This document shows positions 25,206-35,492 of a DNA stretch of 64,000 bases, piece after piece; positions within the stretch are counted from its first letter, which is position 1, and each line of letters starts with the position of its first letter. The notes beneath the pieces were generated by a model that ran no database searches, was not told the origin of the DNA, and saw only the letters and a list, made by a program, of their open reading frames with translations. Both the position numbers and the translations under genes were made by a program. Origin of the DNA: Acinetobacter qingfengensis (lineage in GTDB: Bacteria > Pseudomonadota > Gammaproteobacteria > Pseudomonadales > Moraxellaceae); contig NZ_VXKN01000008.1 of assembly GCF_008693185.1 (NCBI RefSeq), positions 1-64,000 of the forward strand, written 5' to 3'.

Positions 25206-26253
25206 GATGATCCTTTAAAATTTCTTTTAATACTCTAGCTAATGTCGCTTCGTTAGAATATCCTGCATCCAAACACTTCTGATATCCAGCTTGTCGAATG
25301 CTTTCTCTTTCATTCTCATGATTCAAATAATAAAGACACTGTTCATACAACTCTTCATTTGAGTCAAAGAAAACAGCTTCTTTATCTTCTTCAAACAAAT
25401 TTAAATGCTCTGCAGTTCGCTCTGCCAACATAAATCCACCGCTAGCAGGAATTTCAATAGATCTGGTAGTTTGTTGATCAAAGTTTATTTTTCTTAAAAA
25501 ACATAAATTAATTTTGAAACCTACTAAAGCTTTAGAATAATTTTCAGAAAATAAACCTTTATCTTCAATAATCAAATTTTTATATTTACCTTTATATTTT
25601 AACCACTTACCACCACCCCAGACACGAATATTTAAACCTTTCTCTGCCAAAAAAACAATTGAATCAGCTCTTTCTTGCTCCCATGTGCCAATAAAACCTA
25701 TATCACCCCCTAATAGCTTGATATCTAATTTTGTAATATTCCTAGGAAAATGAAATGTAGGTTCAAAAGCGTTGTTTACAAAGTAAACTCTCTTAGCCCC
25801 CAATTTTTTTAGATTTTGAATTGCATAAGATTTTGTAGTTATATAAGCATCATAGTATTCTAATGATGCTAAAAAGTCAGCACTTTGATTATGTCTCTGA
25901 GTCATTTCATCTGGCGAATAACCAATTATTAGTATACTTGGGAAATTATCTTTTATATATTTCAAAGTACTTGGTTTAATAAAAATACCTTTATCAATCC
26001 AAACAATTTCATAATTATTACCTTGTACCTTATCGATTATTTTTTTGTTATATAAGCTTGTTCCAGTATATGACAGATTAAAACCTTTCAAGAAAATTTT
26101 TCGAAAAATCTTATTAATTAATCGAAATTTAAACTTAAAGTCGAATTCATCCACTTGATTTGGATAAATTTTACATAAAGCTCTATGACGGTGTAACGCT
26201 GTGTTAGCTTCACCATAGTTAGATAAGTTTGCAATAGATAAAACTTTCATCAT
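25195..26253 (-). CDS. Glycosyltransferase of the CgeB/GT1_2 type
   Basis: A 352-residue protein whose C-terminal half (GFIGTWEQERADSI, then SIEIPASGGFMLAE and a trailing DAGYSNEATLARVL) matches the Glyco_trans_1_2 domain seen in CgeB-like proteins. It lacks a standard EX7E motif. The N-terminal half is AT-rich and diverged, with HRHRALCKIYP near the start. It lies in the tight run of transferase genes, overlapping one neighbour by 11 bases and one base from the other. Its sugar is unknown. Confidence 0.75.
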   Translation of the reverse strand: MMKVLSIANLSNYGEANTALHRHRALCKIYPNQVDEFDFKFKFRLINKIFRKIFLKGFNLSYTGTSLYNKKIIDKVQGNNYEIVWIDKGIFIKPSTLKYIKDNFPSILIIGYSPDEMTQRHNQSADFLASLEYYDAYITTKSYAIQNLKKLGAKRVYFVNNAFEPTFHFPRNITKLDIKLLGGDIGFIGTWEQERADSIVFLAEKGLNIRVWGGGKWLKYKGKYKNLIIEDKGLFSENYSKALVGFKINLCFLRKINFDQQTTRSIEIPASGGFMLAERTAEHLNLFEEDKEAVFFDSNEELYEQCLYYLNHENERESIRQAGYQKCLDAGYSNEATLARVLKEILKDHHAD

Positions 26254-26254
26254 A

Positions 26255-27391
26255 TTACTCTGATTTAAAAATTTCGTTTAGATTACGGATATAACGATCT
26301 CCATAATCATTCCAAGTGAAACCTTTTTCCACCCGTTTTTGAGCATTTCGTGACATTTCTACCAACTTTTTAGGATTATAATATAACTCTAAAAGTACAG
26401 ATTTTAATTTTTCAACATCTCGTATTGGAATCACATAACCTTCTCTTCCTTGCTCAGAAATCAAATCTGATCCACCTGTATTTGTGGAAATTACCAAAGG
26501 CAACCCACATGCCATAGCTTGTGGCTGTACCATTGCCATACCTTCTTCCAATGACATTAAAACAAATACTGAGCCTTGTGAATAATATTGATATAGATCA
26601 TTTTGTGGTTTATGTCCTAAAAAATATACATTTGTATTTTTATAATGGCTTAACCATTCTTTCATATCATCATGAATACTACCAATATGCCAAATTTCTG
26701 CATTATCTAACATCAATTGATCAAAAGCTTCCAATAAATAGCGTGTACCTTTACGAATACTGAGATTACCTGAAGTAATAATTCTAAAGACCTTATCTTT
26801 TTTCTCTACTTTTCTAAAATGTGTTAAGTCAACCCCATAAGGATTTAATAAGAGTTTTTCTTCAGGTACACCATACTGCAAGAAAGTATTCTTTACAAAA
26901 GTTGATGGAATAGAAATATAATCTGCCAACTCATATTCTTTTAGCTCTCGTTGCCATACCTTTTTATTTGGAGCAAAGCTTGTACCATAAATAGCATATT
27001 CCTCCTGCAATATATTCATTTGGTAGCTATAATGAGAACTCCCTCTTTCAACTATTGTAATTTTTCCATTTTTTTTTGCTTCAATTAACGCCTCCAAACT
27101 ACTTCCACTCCAACCGATATATACATCTACATGTTTTAATAAATTAATATTAGATACCGCTTGTGCATGATATGCCCAATTTGTAATATTTTTTTTCATA
27201 AATTTTGGCGCATATCGTCTTATCAACTCAATAAATAAATTACTTTGAATTTTATTTTTCTCTATACCCCATTTCTGTACCTTAAACTTAGGAAATGTTG
27301 TATTTATTTTATACAAAACATTATGTTTGTTAAGCTGTTTTGCTAAATCAAAAGCATGAAATCGTCCCAATACAGAAATAAGAATTTTCAT
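26255..27391 (-). CDS. Glycosyltransferase family 4 with altered EX7E motif
   Basis: A 378-residue GT-B enzyme: MKILISVLGRFHAFDLAKQL at the N-terminus, a VERGSSHY segment, LSIRKGTRYLLEAF at the start of the C-terminal domain and the donor-site region EEGMAMVQPQAMACGLP. At the second Glu of the usual EX7E motif this protein has Gln (QAM rather than EAM). The first gene of the transferase run after the flippase, it is separated from wzx by 71 bases. Function is probable; donor and acceptor are unknown. Confidence 0.8.
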   Translation of the reverse strand: MKILISVLGRFHAFDLAKQLNKHNVLYKINTTFPKFKVQKWGIEKNKIQSNLFIELIRRYAPKFMKKNITNWAYHAQAVSNINLLKHVDVYIGWSGSSLEALIEAKKNGKITIVERGSSHYSYQMNILQEEYAIYGTSFAPNKKVWQRELKEYELADYISIPSTFVKNTFLQYGVPEEKLLLNPYGVDLTHFRKVEKKDKVFRIITSGNLSIRKGTRYLLEAFDQLMLDNAEIWHIGSIHDDMKEWLSHYKNTNVYFLGHKPQNDLYQYYSQGSVFVLMSLEEGMAMVQPQAMACGLPLVISTNTGGSDLISEQGREGYVIPIRDVEKLKSVLLELYYNPKKLVEMSRNAQKRVEKGFTWNDYGDRYIRNLNEIFKSE

Positions 27392-27462
27392 TTCAATCTC
27401 CTAAAATTAATATAAATAATCAAATGTAGAATAAATAATATAAAATATTTATATTGTTTATT

Positions 27463-28797
27463 TTAAATCTTTTTATTAATACCTCTAATACTTGCCAAAA
27501 TATCAGCTTTTGAAATAACTAAATACCTTCTAGATTGTATCTGCAATACCAAAAACATTAAAACATCAAAAATCAAAATACCTATTGCAGCTCCAACAAT
27601 CCCCCAAAGACTTGAACAAATCCAAGTTATAACAACACTAATAATCGAGATAATCACACCTGTAATGGTTATAGGATATGGTTGATTATATGCTTGAAAA
27701 ATACTTGCTGAACTAAACCATAACGCATAAAATACGATTCTCGCAATCATAATCATCCATACAATTGTTGGTACAGCTAATTGATTATGTGTCCACCAGC
27801 TATAAAACCAATCACCAAATAAGCTAAAAAAAATAACAAAACAAATTGACACAATGAAATTAAACAAAAAAATCAAACTGTATAATTTTTTGGCTTTTCC
27901 TTTATTATTTTGTCCTACAGCAATATGAAACTCTGGATATATAGCTCTTACTACAATATTAAATACTTGTGATGATGAATTAATTAAAGTTCGTACCGTA
28001 TTAAATAGCACTACCCCTGTAGGACCTAATATGATTCGAATAACAAAGGTTGTACCCTGATAATAAATTGCCTGCCATAATGGACTTAAAAAATAGCCAA
28101 AGCCTTTTTTGAATAAAAAGATTGCTTCTTTCTTATCAAAATTTGATGTTTTATATTCTTGGAATTTTAAAAAATTTATAGATAAGAATATATATATTAT
28201 ATTTACAACTACTGTGGTGGTGAAAATTAACACCGCATAACCAAGTGCATTTGCACCCATAAATAATAAAACTATACCAATGCCTACTTTCAAAAAAGTT
28301 GCCACTGCCTGCAAAAATATTCCTATATGTGCTTGCCCAACTACACGGTAAAAACATTCAAAAATTGCTAAATAGAAAGTTGAAACAGCTGCCGCAAACA
28401 TAAAAAATACCGACCATTTTGCATCAAGTGAACTAATGGTTAAATTTGAAAAAACACCCATACTATTGAGGATTTCAAGTATTCCCAAGCTCATCAACAA
28501 CAACACGATAATACCTAGGTGCATCACTTTTAGACCAGTTTTTATGGTATTTGCTGCACCTTGTCGATCTCCTGATGCATATTTTAAGACAAAGGTATTA
28601 CCTACTGCCGTACCAAAACCCAAATTTGATAAAGCCAAAAAAGAAGGTAAGATTGTGAGTGTAATCCAGTCTCCATAATAGGCAACACCCCAATGCATAA
28701 TAAAAAATGGTACCAGCAAAAGCTGTTCACAAACTTTGCCAAGCTTATCTAGAATAGAAGCTGTACCATTTTTCAATATCCTTACTTTTACAGACAT
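27463..28797 (-). CDS. wzx: Wzx-type polysaccharide flippase
   Basis: A 444-residue integral membrane protein with about 12 hydrophobic spans and few charged residues outside the loops, as in the MATE/MVF-like polysaccharide exporters. The N-terminus VKILKNGTASILDKLGKV-like start and early LSNLGFGTAVGN segment are typical of Wzx proteins, where LG(F/I)G blocks recur. It would turn the lipid-linked unit across the inner membrane. It lies between the transferases and, beyond a 207-base gap holding a MITE-like insert, the pyruvyltransferase. Confidence 0.82.
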   Translation of the reverse strand: MSVKVRILKNGTASILDKLGKVCEQLLLVPFFIMHWGVAYYGDWITLTILPSFLALSNLGFGTAVGNTFVLKYASGDRQGAANTIKTGLKVMHLGIIVLLLMSLGILEILNSMGVFSNLTISSLDAKWSVFFMFAAAVSTFYLAIFECFYRVVGQAHIGIFLQAVATFLKVGIGIVLLFMGANALGYAVLIFTTTVVVNIIYIFLSINFLKFQEYKTSNFDKKEAIFLFKKGFGYFLSPLWQAIYYQGTTFVIRIILGPTGVVLFNTVRTLINSSSQVFNIVVRAIYPEFHIAVGQNNKGKAKKLYSLIFLFNFIVSICFVIFFSLFGDWFYSWWTHNQLAVPTIVWMIMIARIVFYALWFSSASIFQAYNQPYPITITGVIISIISVVITWICSSLWGIVGAAIGILIFDVLMFLVLQIQSRRYLVISKADILASIRGINKKI

Positions 28798-28833
28798 TAA
28801 AACCTCAAAAATTTATATATTACTATTAAACAT

Positions 28834-28936
28834 TAGACCTCTTGCGAAAGTATGCTTTTTCCTAATTTTGAATCAGCTAAAACCTTATAAAATATAGCTT
28901 ACGGCTGTTTAAATTTTGACTAACGCAAGAGGTCTA
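28834..28936. mobile_element. MITE-like insert with 13-bp terminal inverted repeats
   Basis: TAGACCTCTTGCG (28834-28846) and its exact complement CGCAAGAGGTCTA (28924-28936) bound 103 bases of non-coding DNA. If the outer TA at each end is a target duplication, the element is 99 bp with 11-bp ends, as expected for a non-autonomous relative of an IS that targets TA. It sits between two genes of one operon. No transposase is present. Confidence 0.6.
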
Positions 28937-29004
28937 TTAATAAACTTTAAAACATCAAGTCTAAAGTTCATATAAATTAGAAATACAACAATTAAATCAT
29001 TGAC

Positions 29005-30009
29005 TTAGATGCTTTGCAAAATTACTTTAGAAAGTTTTTCCATTTCATCTTTAATTAGATCATCATTAGGATACATAATTCCTCGATTGGATTTATAATC
29101 AAATTTTAATCTATCAAAAATTCCAGCACGAGGCGTATTAAACATAAATCGTGCGGGATGTCCACAAGCCAAGGAAACTGCACAGGCATGAACACGATCT
29201 GATACTACAAACTCTGCCGACTTAATCACTTCCAAATAAGATATTGGGTTAAAGCTAATAAAAGAATTCGGCAATGCAAAATTAATATGATTAAATTTAG
29301 TATTAAGGTTTTGTATTAGTCTTACAATTTTTCGACCACTCACCTCTTCTTGCTGAGGCAGTCTATAATTTAAATGACGAGAATATTTATATGGTAAATG
29401 ATATAAATTCGACCTATGCTCTACATTTAAATTTTCTATATTAAAATCACCATTATTTGTAAAATTTGGTTCATTCTCAGTATAGAAACTACTAACAAAA
29501 AATGGTTTATCTAACTTAAATGTATCCAGTTCAATGGTTTTATCTACCAAAAATGCAGTACAGATTCCATTATATGCATTTGGAACATACTCCTTAAAAT
29601 TATTATATGTTTCAACATCTCTAGTTGAAAATAATAAAGGTGGATATTGTCTTAAAAATGTACCAATTTCAACAATTTCACTTGATGTTAAAGCCGTACC
29701 TGACACACTAATAAAAGCATATTGTGCCCCCCTTTCCTTTAATTTTTTAATTGCTAAACCATAGTGAGGAATTAAGCTTTTGAGCATTGGCCCAGAAAAA
29801 ATATGCACATCTGCTGCCTGCCAATCCAGCAAATTTAATGCATTGTTTTTCTGTTGTTCATCAGATAATCTAAATGCACGTTGAATAGGCCCTTCACCCA
29901 TAACTAAACGAGCTTGTGGATATAATTTCTTTAGTAAATAAAATAATGAGTATTGGTACCACCCATCACCAATATTATTCCATGTGGAATTTTCTACTAA
30001 AATTTTCAT
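29005..30009 (-). CDS. Polysaccharide pyruvyl transferase family protein (WcaK-like role)
   Basis: A 334-residue protein of the PF04230 family. It opens MKILVENSTWNNIGDGWYQY (the NxGD segment of the family), has VHIFSGPMLK and YAFISVSG segments, and near the C-terminus AEFVVSDRVHACAVSLACGHPARF, which holds the conserved Arg-x-His. Such enzymes transfer pyruvate from PEP to form ketals on a sugar. Colanic acid also carries a pyruvyl group, added by WcaK. Its target sugar here is unknown. Confidence 0.82.
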   Translation of the reverse strand: MKILVENSTWNNIGDGWYQYSLFYLLKKLYPQARLVMGEGPIQRAFRLSDEQQKNNALNLLDWQAADVHIFSGPMLKSLIPHYGLAIKKLKERGAQYAFISVSGTALTSSEIVEIGTFLRQYPPLLFSTRDVETYNNFKEYVPNAYNGICTAFLVDKTIELDTFKLDKPFFVSSFYTENEPNFTNNGDFNIENLNVEHRSNLYHLPYKYSRHLNYRLPQQEEVSGRKIVRLIQNLNTKFNHINFALPNSFISFNPISYLEVIKSAEFVVSDRVHACAVSLACGHPARFMFNTPRAGIFDRLKFDYKSNRGIMYPNDDLIKDEMEKLSKVILQSI

Positions 30010-30094
30010 GCCAGTGTCTTCCTATAAATAAAATTTGCCATCAACATTAAAAAAAACATATCAAATTTCAGTCATTCCAAGCCAATTAAACTTA

Positions 30095-31642
30095 TTAACT
30101 ATTTTTTAACAACTTAAATAAAAATTTATATAAAAATAACAAAAGACAATAAGCAAAAATAGCCTGCCACAAGCCTCTTAAAAGAAAATCAATAATTCCC
30201 ATTAAACTATCACCATTAAACAACATAAATATTGGTTGTAATAATAAGATGGACATCACACTTAATACAACTCGATAATTATTTTTCTTATATAAGACCC
30301 TAAAACTTAGCGCATCTATAAGAGAAAATAAAAAAGGTGAAAAGATAATTAAAATTACATAAAAAAACAATCCTGATAAATTTAATCCTGATACAGCTAC
30401 TGAACCCAGCTTAAAACCACCAATTCCTCCTTGTCCTGCCAAACTATATATCCAGTCTCCATAAGAATATATATAATTACTTTTATTAAAGTCATTAGTA
30501 AAAATGTTAATTAGTGGTTGTGGTAGTAAAGATACAGTCTTGTCATAAAAAAATTGATTAATTTCAAAATATTTATCAAAAGATATATCTTTTGAATAAA
30601 AAAGCATATTATCATCAAATTTAATAGTAACAAGTCTCGCCAAAAAATCATTATTTAAATAAAACTCATTATAACTACTAAAATTCACATTAGCATTTAC
30701 ACCAATATCAGACTTACTTATTTCTCCAGAATGCATATTCAGTAAGATATTAAATGTTTCAATTACCAAGCCAAAGCCATTAATATCAGACCGTAATGAA
30801 CGTGCTTGAAGAATTGCTCCCGACACAAGGCCTAAAAAATTAAATAATGCAACCATTGGTATAATTAATGCTAATCCTATCACTAATCTTTGTTTGGTAA
30901 TTTTAATTCTATTACAATAAATCAAATAAAATAAAATAAAAATAAAAAATAATGCAAAATTCGCAAATGTTCCTCTTGAGTTCTTCATAATCCCAAGAAT
31001 AACCAATGCAATAAAATACAAACCTATTACATAAAAATAATAACTTTGACTTCTTTTATTATTTTCAATTCCCTGATAAAAATAAACCAATGGCAGCATA
31101 GTAAAAAAACTAAATATCGCCAAAAACTTCCCACCGACATCACCTATTTCCACATCATTAACACCACCAAAATAAATAGCGAAAAAAGATAAAGATGTAA
31201 GTAGTAGAACAAAGCCACCTGATACATCCTGAAATAAAATTAATTTATTTTTAAATATATCATTAATTGATAATTGCAACCGTTTAAACGGTTTTGAATT
31301 AACATATATAAAATGTCCTAAAATTAAACTACAAAGCATTACTCCAGTATATAAAAAAACCATATAAGACATTTGCAAATTAAAACTAACGGGTGTCAAA
31401 TATAAAGTTTGAAATATTAAAGGCCCCAATTGAGTTGACAATATTACACTTGCAACAATTAATAATGATAAAAAATAGCCCTTACAAAGAGTTTGCTTTA
31501 TATATAAAATACCTAAAATTGATAAAAACCATGTAATTAAAGTACTTAAAACATTCTGATATGTAAAATCAATAAAGAACTGCACAATAGCAAAAATACT
31601 TACAAACAAAACAATATTTAAACTATTTTTTTTAATATTCAT
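30095..31642 (-). CDS. wzy: Wzy-type polysaccharide polymerase
   Basis: A 515-residue, very hydrophobic protein with roughly 12 membrane spans and one large periplasmic loop (about residues 270-400, with FNKSNYIYSYGDWIYSLAGQ), the expected topology of Wzy polymerases. Sequence is poorly conserved in this group, so the call depends on topology and position. The coding sequence is among the most AT-rich in the window, a usual mark of the variable core of capsule loci. It overlaps gmm by four bases. Confidence 0.75.
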   Translation of the reverse strand: MNIKKNSLNIVLFVSIFAIVQFFIDFTYQNVLSTLITWFLSILGILYIKQTLCKGYFLSLLIVASVILSTQLGPLIFQTLYLTPVSFNLQMSYMVFLYTGVMLCSLILGHFIYVNSKPFKRLQLSINDIFKNKLILFQDVSGGFVLLLTSLSFFAIYFGGVNDVEIGDVGGKFLAIFSFFTMLPLVYFYQGIENNKRSQSYYFYVIGLYFIALVILGIMKNSRGTFANFALFFIFILFYLIYCNRIKITKQRLVIGLALIIPMVALFNFLGLVSGAILQARSLRSDINGFGLVIETFNILLNMHSGEISKSDIGVNANVNFSSYNEFYLNNDFLARLVTIKFDDNMLFYSKDISFDKYFEINQFFYDKTVSLLPQPLINIFTNDFNKSNYIYSYGDWIYSLAGQGGIGGFKLGSVAVSGLNLSGLFFYVILIIFSPFLFSLIDALSFRVLYKKNNYRVVLSVMSILLLQPIFMLFNGDSLMGIIDFLLRGLWQAIFAYCLLLFLYKFLFKLLKNS

Positions 31643-32145
31643 TTCACCGCACCATTACAGATATTTTTATAGAAATCATAAGTTTGATTATCAAAATAAT
31701 TTTTACTAAAACAATGAACTTCTCGATTAGCTAACAATGTTAGTATATTAAAATATTGATATTCACCATGTTGAAAACATGGCAACATATTTAACTGTTC
31801 ATTATAAATAGAAATTTCATATCCCAATACAATATAATGTGTTGAAATCTCATTATCAAATACATTATCCTCATAAAAATGTTCAAATACACCTAAAAAT
31901 TTGGCACCTGAACGAGTAATGTCTGATTCTATACCCAATTCTTCCTGTAATATTCGTACAAATGCCTGATCCAAAGTTTCATCTTTACGTATACGACCAC
32001 CTGGAACAAACCAATAATCTTTGGCTGGTGCATTCAACCTTTTACCCAATAACACTTCACCATTTTCATTCCGAACGACCAAATCAATTGAAATTAATGG
32101 TGTATTGGCAATTACTGCTTTAAAAGTATCATCATCCAGCCACAT
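31639..32145 (-). CDS. gmm: GDP-mannose mannosyl hydrolase (Nudix)
   Basis: A 168-residue Nudix enzyme that splits GDP-mannose to GDP and mannose, probably to balance sugar pools. The altered Nudix box GGRIRKDETLDQAFVRILQE is typical of Gmm, with Arg-Ile in place of the usual Arg-Glu. LGKRLNAPAKDYWFVPGG precedes it, another family hallmark. The order gmd-fcl-gmm is the same as in the E. coli colanic acid operon. It is three bases from fcl and overlaps wzy by four. Confidence 0.9.
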   Translation of the reverse strand: MWLDDDTFKAVIANTPLISIDLVVRNENGEVLLGKRLNAPAKDYWFVPGGRIRKDETLDQAFVRILQEELGIESDITRSGAKFLGVFEHFYEDNVFDNEISTHYIVLGYEISIYNEQLNMLPCFQHGEYQYFNILTLLANREVHCFSKNYFDNQTYDFYKNICNGAVK

Positions 32146-32148
32146 ATA

Positions 32149-33126
32149 TTAGGCCCTTACTGTTTCAATATTTTCTAAATACCATTGATATGCATCTTTC
32201 AAACCTTCTTCCAAAGTGATAGAAGCTTTCCAGCCTAAACTTTCTAAACGACTTATATTCATAAGCTTACGTGGTGTACCATCTGGTTTAGTCGCATCAA
32301 AAGTAAGTTTACCATTAAAGCCTGTTACTCTTGCAACCGTTTCAGCAAGTTCACGAATTGTGCAATCCACACCTGTACCTACGTTAATATGACTTAGCAT
32401 AGGCTGAGTATTGGCTTTTAAAACGGTATCATTCAATTCCATTACATAAACACTTGCCGCAGCCATATCATCAACATGAAGAAATTCCCGCATAGGTTTA
32501 CCACTACCCCAAATCACAACTTCTTCTGTATTTTCCTTAACTGCTTCATGAAAACGCCTTAACAATGCTGGAATAACGTGACTATTTTCTGCATGAAAAT
32601 TATCGTGTGGGCCGTATAAGTTGGTTGGCATAACACTACGATAATCTCGTCCGTATTGACGGTTGTAACTTTCACACAACTTAATCCCAGCAATTTTAGC
32701 AATCGCATAGGGTTCGTTAGTTGATTCCAATATACCTGTTAACAATTCCGTTTCTTTGATTGGTTGCTGTGCAAATTTAGGGTAAATACAAGATGACCCC
32801 AAAAACATTAACTTTTGCACATCATTTTGATGTGCAGCATGAATAATGTTAGCTTCAATCATTAAATTTTGATAAATAAAATCTGCCGGAAAAGTATTAT
32901 TTGCATGAATTCCACCTACTTTAGCCGCAGCCAAATAAACTTGATCAATTTGGTTATTGATAAAGAATTCATTCACAGCAGCCTGATTACACAAATCTAG
33001 CTCAGCATGAGTTGCTGTAATAATATTTTGATAACCTTTTGCCTGCAACAGGCGTACAATGGCAGAACCCACCATACCCCGATGTCCAGCAACAAAAACT
33101 CTTTGTTCCAGATCAATTGTCATCAT
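32149..33126 (-). CDS. fcl: GDP-L-fucose synthase
   Basis: It epimerises and reduces GDP-4-keto-6-deoxymannose to GDP-L-fucose. The 325-residue SDR protein has [16 protein letters not shown] near the N-terminus, FLGSSCIYP with the conserved Ser-Cys, and the catalytic YAIAK (Tyr-x3-Lys) motif, then [11 protein letters not shown]. It touches gmd by one base (stop and start share an A) and is followed by gmm after three bases, so the three genes form a tight unit. Start is either of two adjacent ATGs. Confidence 0.95.
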   Translation of the reverse strand: MMTIDLEQRVFVAGHRGMVGSAIVRLLQAKGYQNIITATHAELDLCNQAAVNEFFINNQIDQVYLAAAKVGGIHANNTFPADFIYQNLMIEANIIHAAHQNDVQKLMFLGSSCIYPKFAQQPIKETELLTGILESTNEPYAIAKIAGIKLCESYNRQYGRDYRSVMPTNLYGPHDNFHAENSHVIPALLRRFHEAVKENTEEVVIWGSGKPMREFLHVDDMAAASVYVMELNDTVLKANTQPMLSHINVGTGVDCTIRELAETVARVTGFNGKLTFDATKPDGTPRKLMNISRLESLGWKASITLEEGLKDAYQWYLENIETVRA

Positions 33127-34244
33127 TAATGCTCCAGAGAAACTGACACATCATGGCCATGTGCTTTTAATAATGCAAAACGTTGAGCTTCTTTTAAATC
33201 CTCTGCCACCATTTCAGCGCACATTTCCTGTACTGTAATTTCAGGCACCCAGCCTAATTTTTCTTTAGCTTTGCTTGGATCACCCAATAATGTTTCTACT
33301 TCTGCTGGTCGAAAATATCGTGGATCTACCGCAACAATAACATCTCCAACTTTCACAGCAGGAGCTTTGTCACCTTCAACCTTAATGACAGTTCCTTTTT
33401 CATCTATTCCCTGACCAGTGAATTCAAGCGTAATTCCCAATTCAGCAGCTGACCATGTAATAAACTGACGAACACTATATTGTACGCCAGTAGCAATAAC
33501 AAAATCTTCTGGTTGTTCCTGTTGTAACATCATCCATTGCATACGAACATAGTCTTTAGCATGTCCCCAATCACGCAAGGAATCAAGATTCCCCATATAA
33601 AGAGATTGATCCAACCCTTGAGCAATATTAGCTAAGCCTCGGGTAATTTTACGAGTAACAAAGGTTTCTCCTCGACGAGGGGACTCATGATTAAATAAAA
33701 TACCGTTGCAAGCGTACATACCATAAGCTTCACGATAATTCACTGCAATCCAGTACGCATATAATTTAGCAACTGCATAAGGAGATCGTGGATAAAAAGG
33801 TGTGGTTTCTTTTTGTGGAATTTCTTGTACCAAGCCATATAATTCAGAAGTTGAAGCCTGATAAAATTTTGTTTTCTTTTCCAATCCAAGAAATCTTATT
33901 GCTTCCAGTAAACGCAAAGTACCTATTGCGTCAACATCAGCGGTATATTCTGGAGACTCAAACGACACCGCAACATGAGATTGTGCTCCTAAATTGTATA
34001 CCTCATCTGGCTGTATTTCAGCAAGAATACGCGTTAGGTTAGAGGTATCAGTTAAATCTCCATAATGTAACTTTAATCTAGCATGTTCAATATGTGGATC
34101 CTGATAAATATGATCAATTCGCTGAGTATTAAACAATGATGAACGACGTTTAATACCATGTACTTCATAGCCTTTGGCTAATAGAAACTCTGCCAGATAA
34201 GAACCATCCTGACCTGTAATACCTGTGATTAATGCTTTTTTCAT
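33126..34244 (-). CDS. gmd: GDP-mannose 4,6-dehydratase
   Basis: It turns GDP-mannose into GDP-4-keto-6-deoxymannose, the first step to GDP-fucose. The 372-residue protein has [16 protein letters not shown] at the N-terminus, the STSELYG segment with catalytic Thr/Ser and Glu, [12 protein letters not shown] with the Tyr-x3-Lys pair, and [16 protein letters not shown], all standard for Gmd. GDP-mannose would come from ManC at 17.5 kb. The ugd gene lies 84 bases upstream on the same strand. Confidence 0.96.
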   Translation of the reverse strand: MKKALITGITGQDGSYLAEFLLAKGYEVHGIKRRSSLFNTQRIDHIYQDPHIEHARLKLHYGDLTDTSNLTRILAEIQPDEVYNLGAQSHVAVSFESPEYTADVDAIGTLRLLEAIRFLGLEKKTKFYQASTSELYGLVQEIPQKETTPFYPRSPYAVAKLYAYWIAVNYREAYGMYACNGILFNHESPRRGETFVTRKITRGLANIAQGLDQSLYMGNLDSLRDWGHAKDYVRMQWMMLQQEQPEDFVIATGVQYSVRQFITWSAAELGITLEFTGQGIDEKGTVIKVEGDKAPAVKVGDVIVAVDPRYFRPAEVETLLGDPSKAKEKLGWVPEITVQEMCAEMVAEDLKEAQRFALLKAHGHDVSVSLEH

Positions 34245-34328
34245 AACTACACCAAAATAAAATAGTCAACTTCCGATTAAATCATTTCTAAAAAATTATT
34301 AATAAATATTTTTAGAATCGAATAAATT

Positions 34329-35492
34329 TTAGTTATCTCCAAAAATATCTCTTGTAAATACTTTATCCACCACATCTGACAAATCAGAAACTAAACGGTT
34401 GGCTACAATAATATCAGCATTTTGTTTAAATAATTTTAAATCCCTCACCACTGGAGAACCAAAAAATTCCTCTTGCTGTAATACGGGCTCATAAACAATA
34501 ATTTCTATACCTTTCGCCTTTAAGCGTTTCATAATGCCTTGTATGGCACTTTGTCTAAAGTTGTCCGAACCCACCTTCATAACCAAACGATAAATACCCA
34601 CCACCTTCGGATGTTTTTGTAAAATTTGTGCTGCAATAAAGTCTTTACGTGTAGTATTTGACTGGATAATGGCGCTAATCAAATTCTGTGGAACATCACT
34701 ATAATTCGCAAGTAATTGTTTAGTATCCTTTGGCAAACAATATCCACCATAACCAAATGAAGGGTTATTATAATGTGTGCCGATGCGAGGATCCAAACCG
34801 ATAGCTTGAATAATATCCTTGGAATTTAGGTCACGCGCTGCACAATACGTATCTAATTCATTAAAATAAGCTACACGCATTGCCAAATAAGTATTTGAAA
34901 ACAATTTAACCGCTTCAGCTTCTACAGCATCCATTAATAGAATGTCAACATTGGGCTTTAAACAGCTTTCCTTAAACAAATTACCTATTTTCCGCCCTAT
35001 TTCAGACTGGTCACCCACCACAATACGTGACGGATATAAGTTATCGTATAAAGCTTTACCTTCACGCAAAAATTCCGGAGAAAAAATAATCTTAAGTTGA
35101 GGAAATTGTGATTGGACTTTCTGGGTAAAACCAACAGGAATGGTTGATTTAATCACAATAATAGCGTGGCTTTGAACATTGGCTAAATCTTGAAGAACTT
35201 GTTCAATCGAACTAGTATCAAAATAATTGCTTATTTCATCATAATTAGTTGGGGTTGCAATAATCACCACTTCTGCATTTTGATATGCTTCATTTTGATC
35301 TCGTGTTGCTTTAAAATCTGTGACTTGTTTTAAATACTGCTCAATCAAATCATCCTGAATAGGAGAGTCTTTTTTGTTCAACTGATCAATACGTTTTTGA
35401 TCAATATCTAATGCTATCACTTGATGCTGTTGACTAAACAACATTGCATTGGATAATCCTACATAACCCGTGCCCACGACAGTAATCTTCAC
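34329..35492 (-). CDS. ugd: UDP-glucose 6-dehydrogenase
   Basis: It oxidises UDP-glucose twice to UDP-glucuronate using NAD. The 387-residue protein has the GTGYVGL nucleotide motif (residues 7-13), the STIPVGFT segment and the catalytic C252 in [11 protein letters not shown]. The C-terminal UDP-binding domain follows. It heads the minus-strand operon and is divergent from wza across 433 bases, so both promoters lie in that gap. A length of 387 fits the short bacterial class. Confidence 0.95.
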   Translation of the reverse strand: MKITVVGTGYVGLSNAMLFSQQHQVIALDIDQKRIDQLNKKDSPIQDDLIEQYLKQVTDFKATRDQNEAYQNAEVVIIATPTNYDEISNYFDTSSIEQVLQDLANVQSHAIIVIKSTIPVGFTQKVQSQFPQLKIIFSPEFLREGKALYDNLYPSRIVVGDQSEIGRKIGNLFKESCLKPNVDILLMDAVEAEAVKLFSNTYLAMRVAYFNELDTYCAARDLNSKDIIQAIGLDPRIGTHYNNPSFGYGGYCLPKDTKQLLANYSDVPQNLISAIIQSNTTRKDFIAAQILQKHPKVVGIYRLVMKVGSDNFRQSAIQGIMKRLKAKGIEIIVYEPVLQQEEFFGSPVVRDLKLFKQNADIIVANRLVSDLSDVVDKVFTRDIFGDN

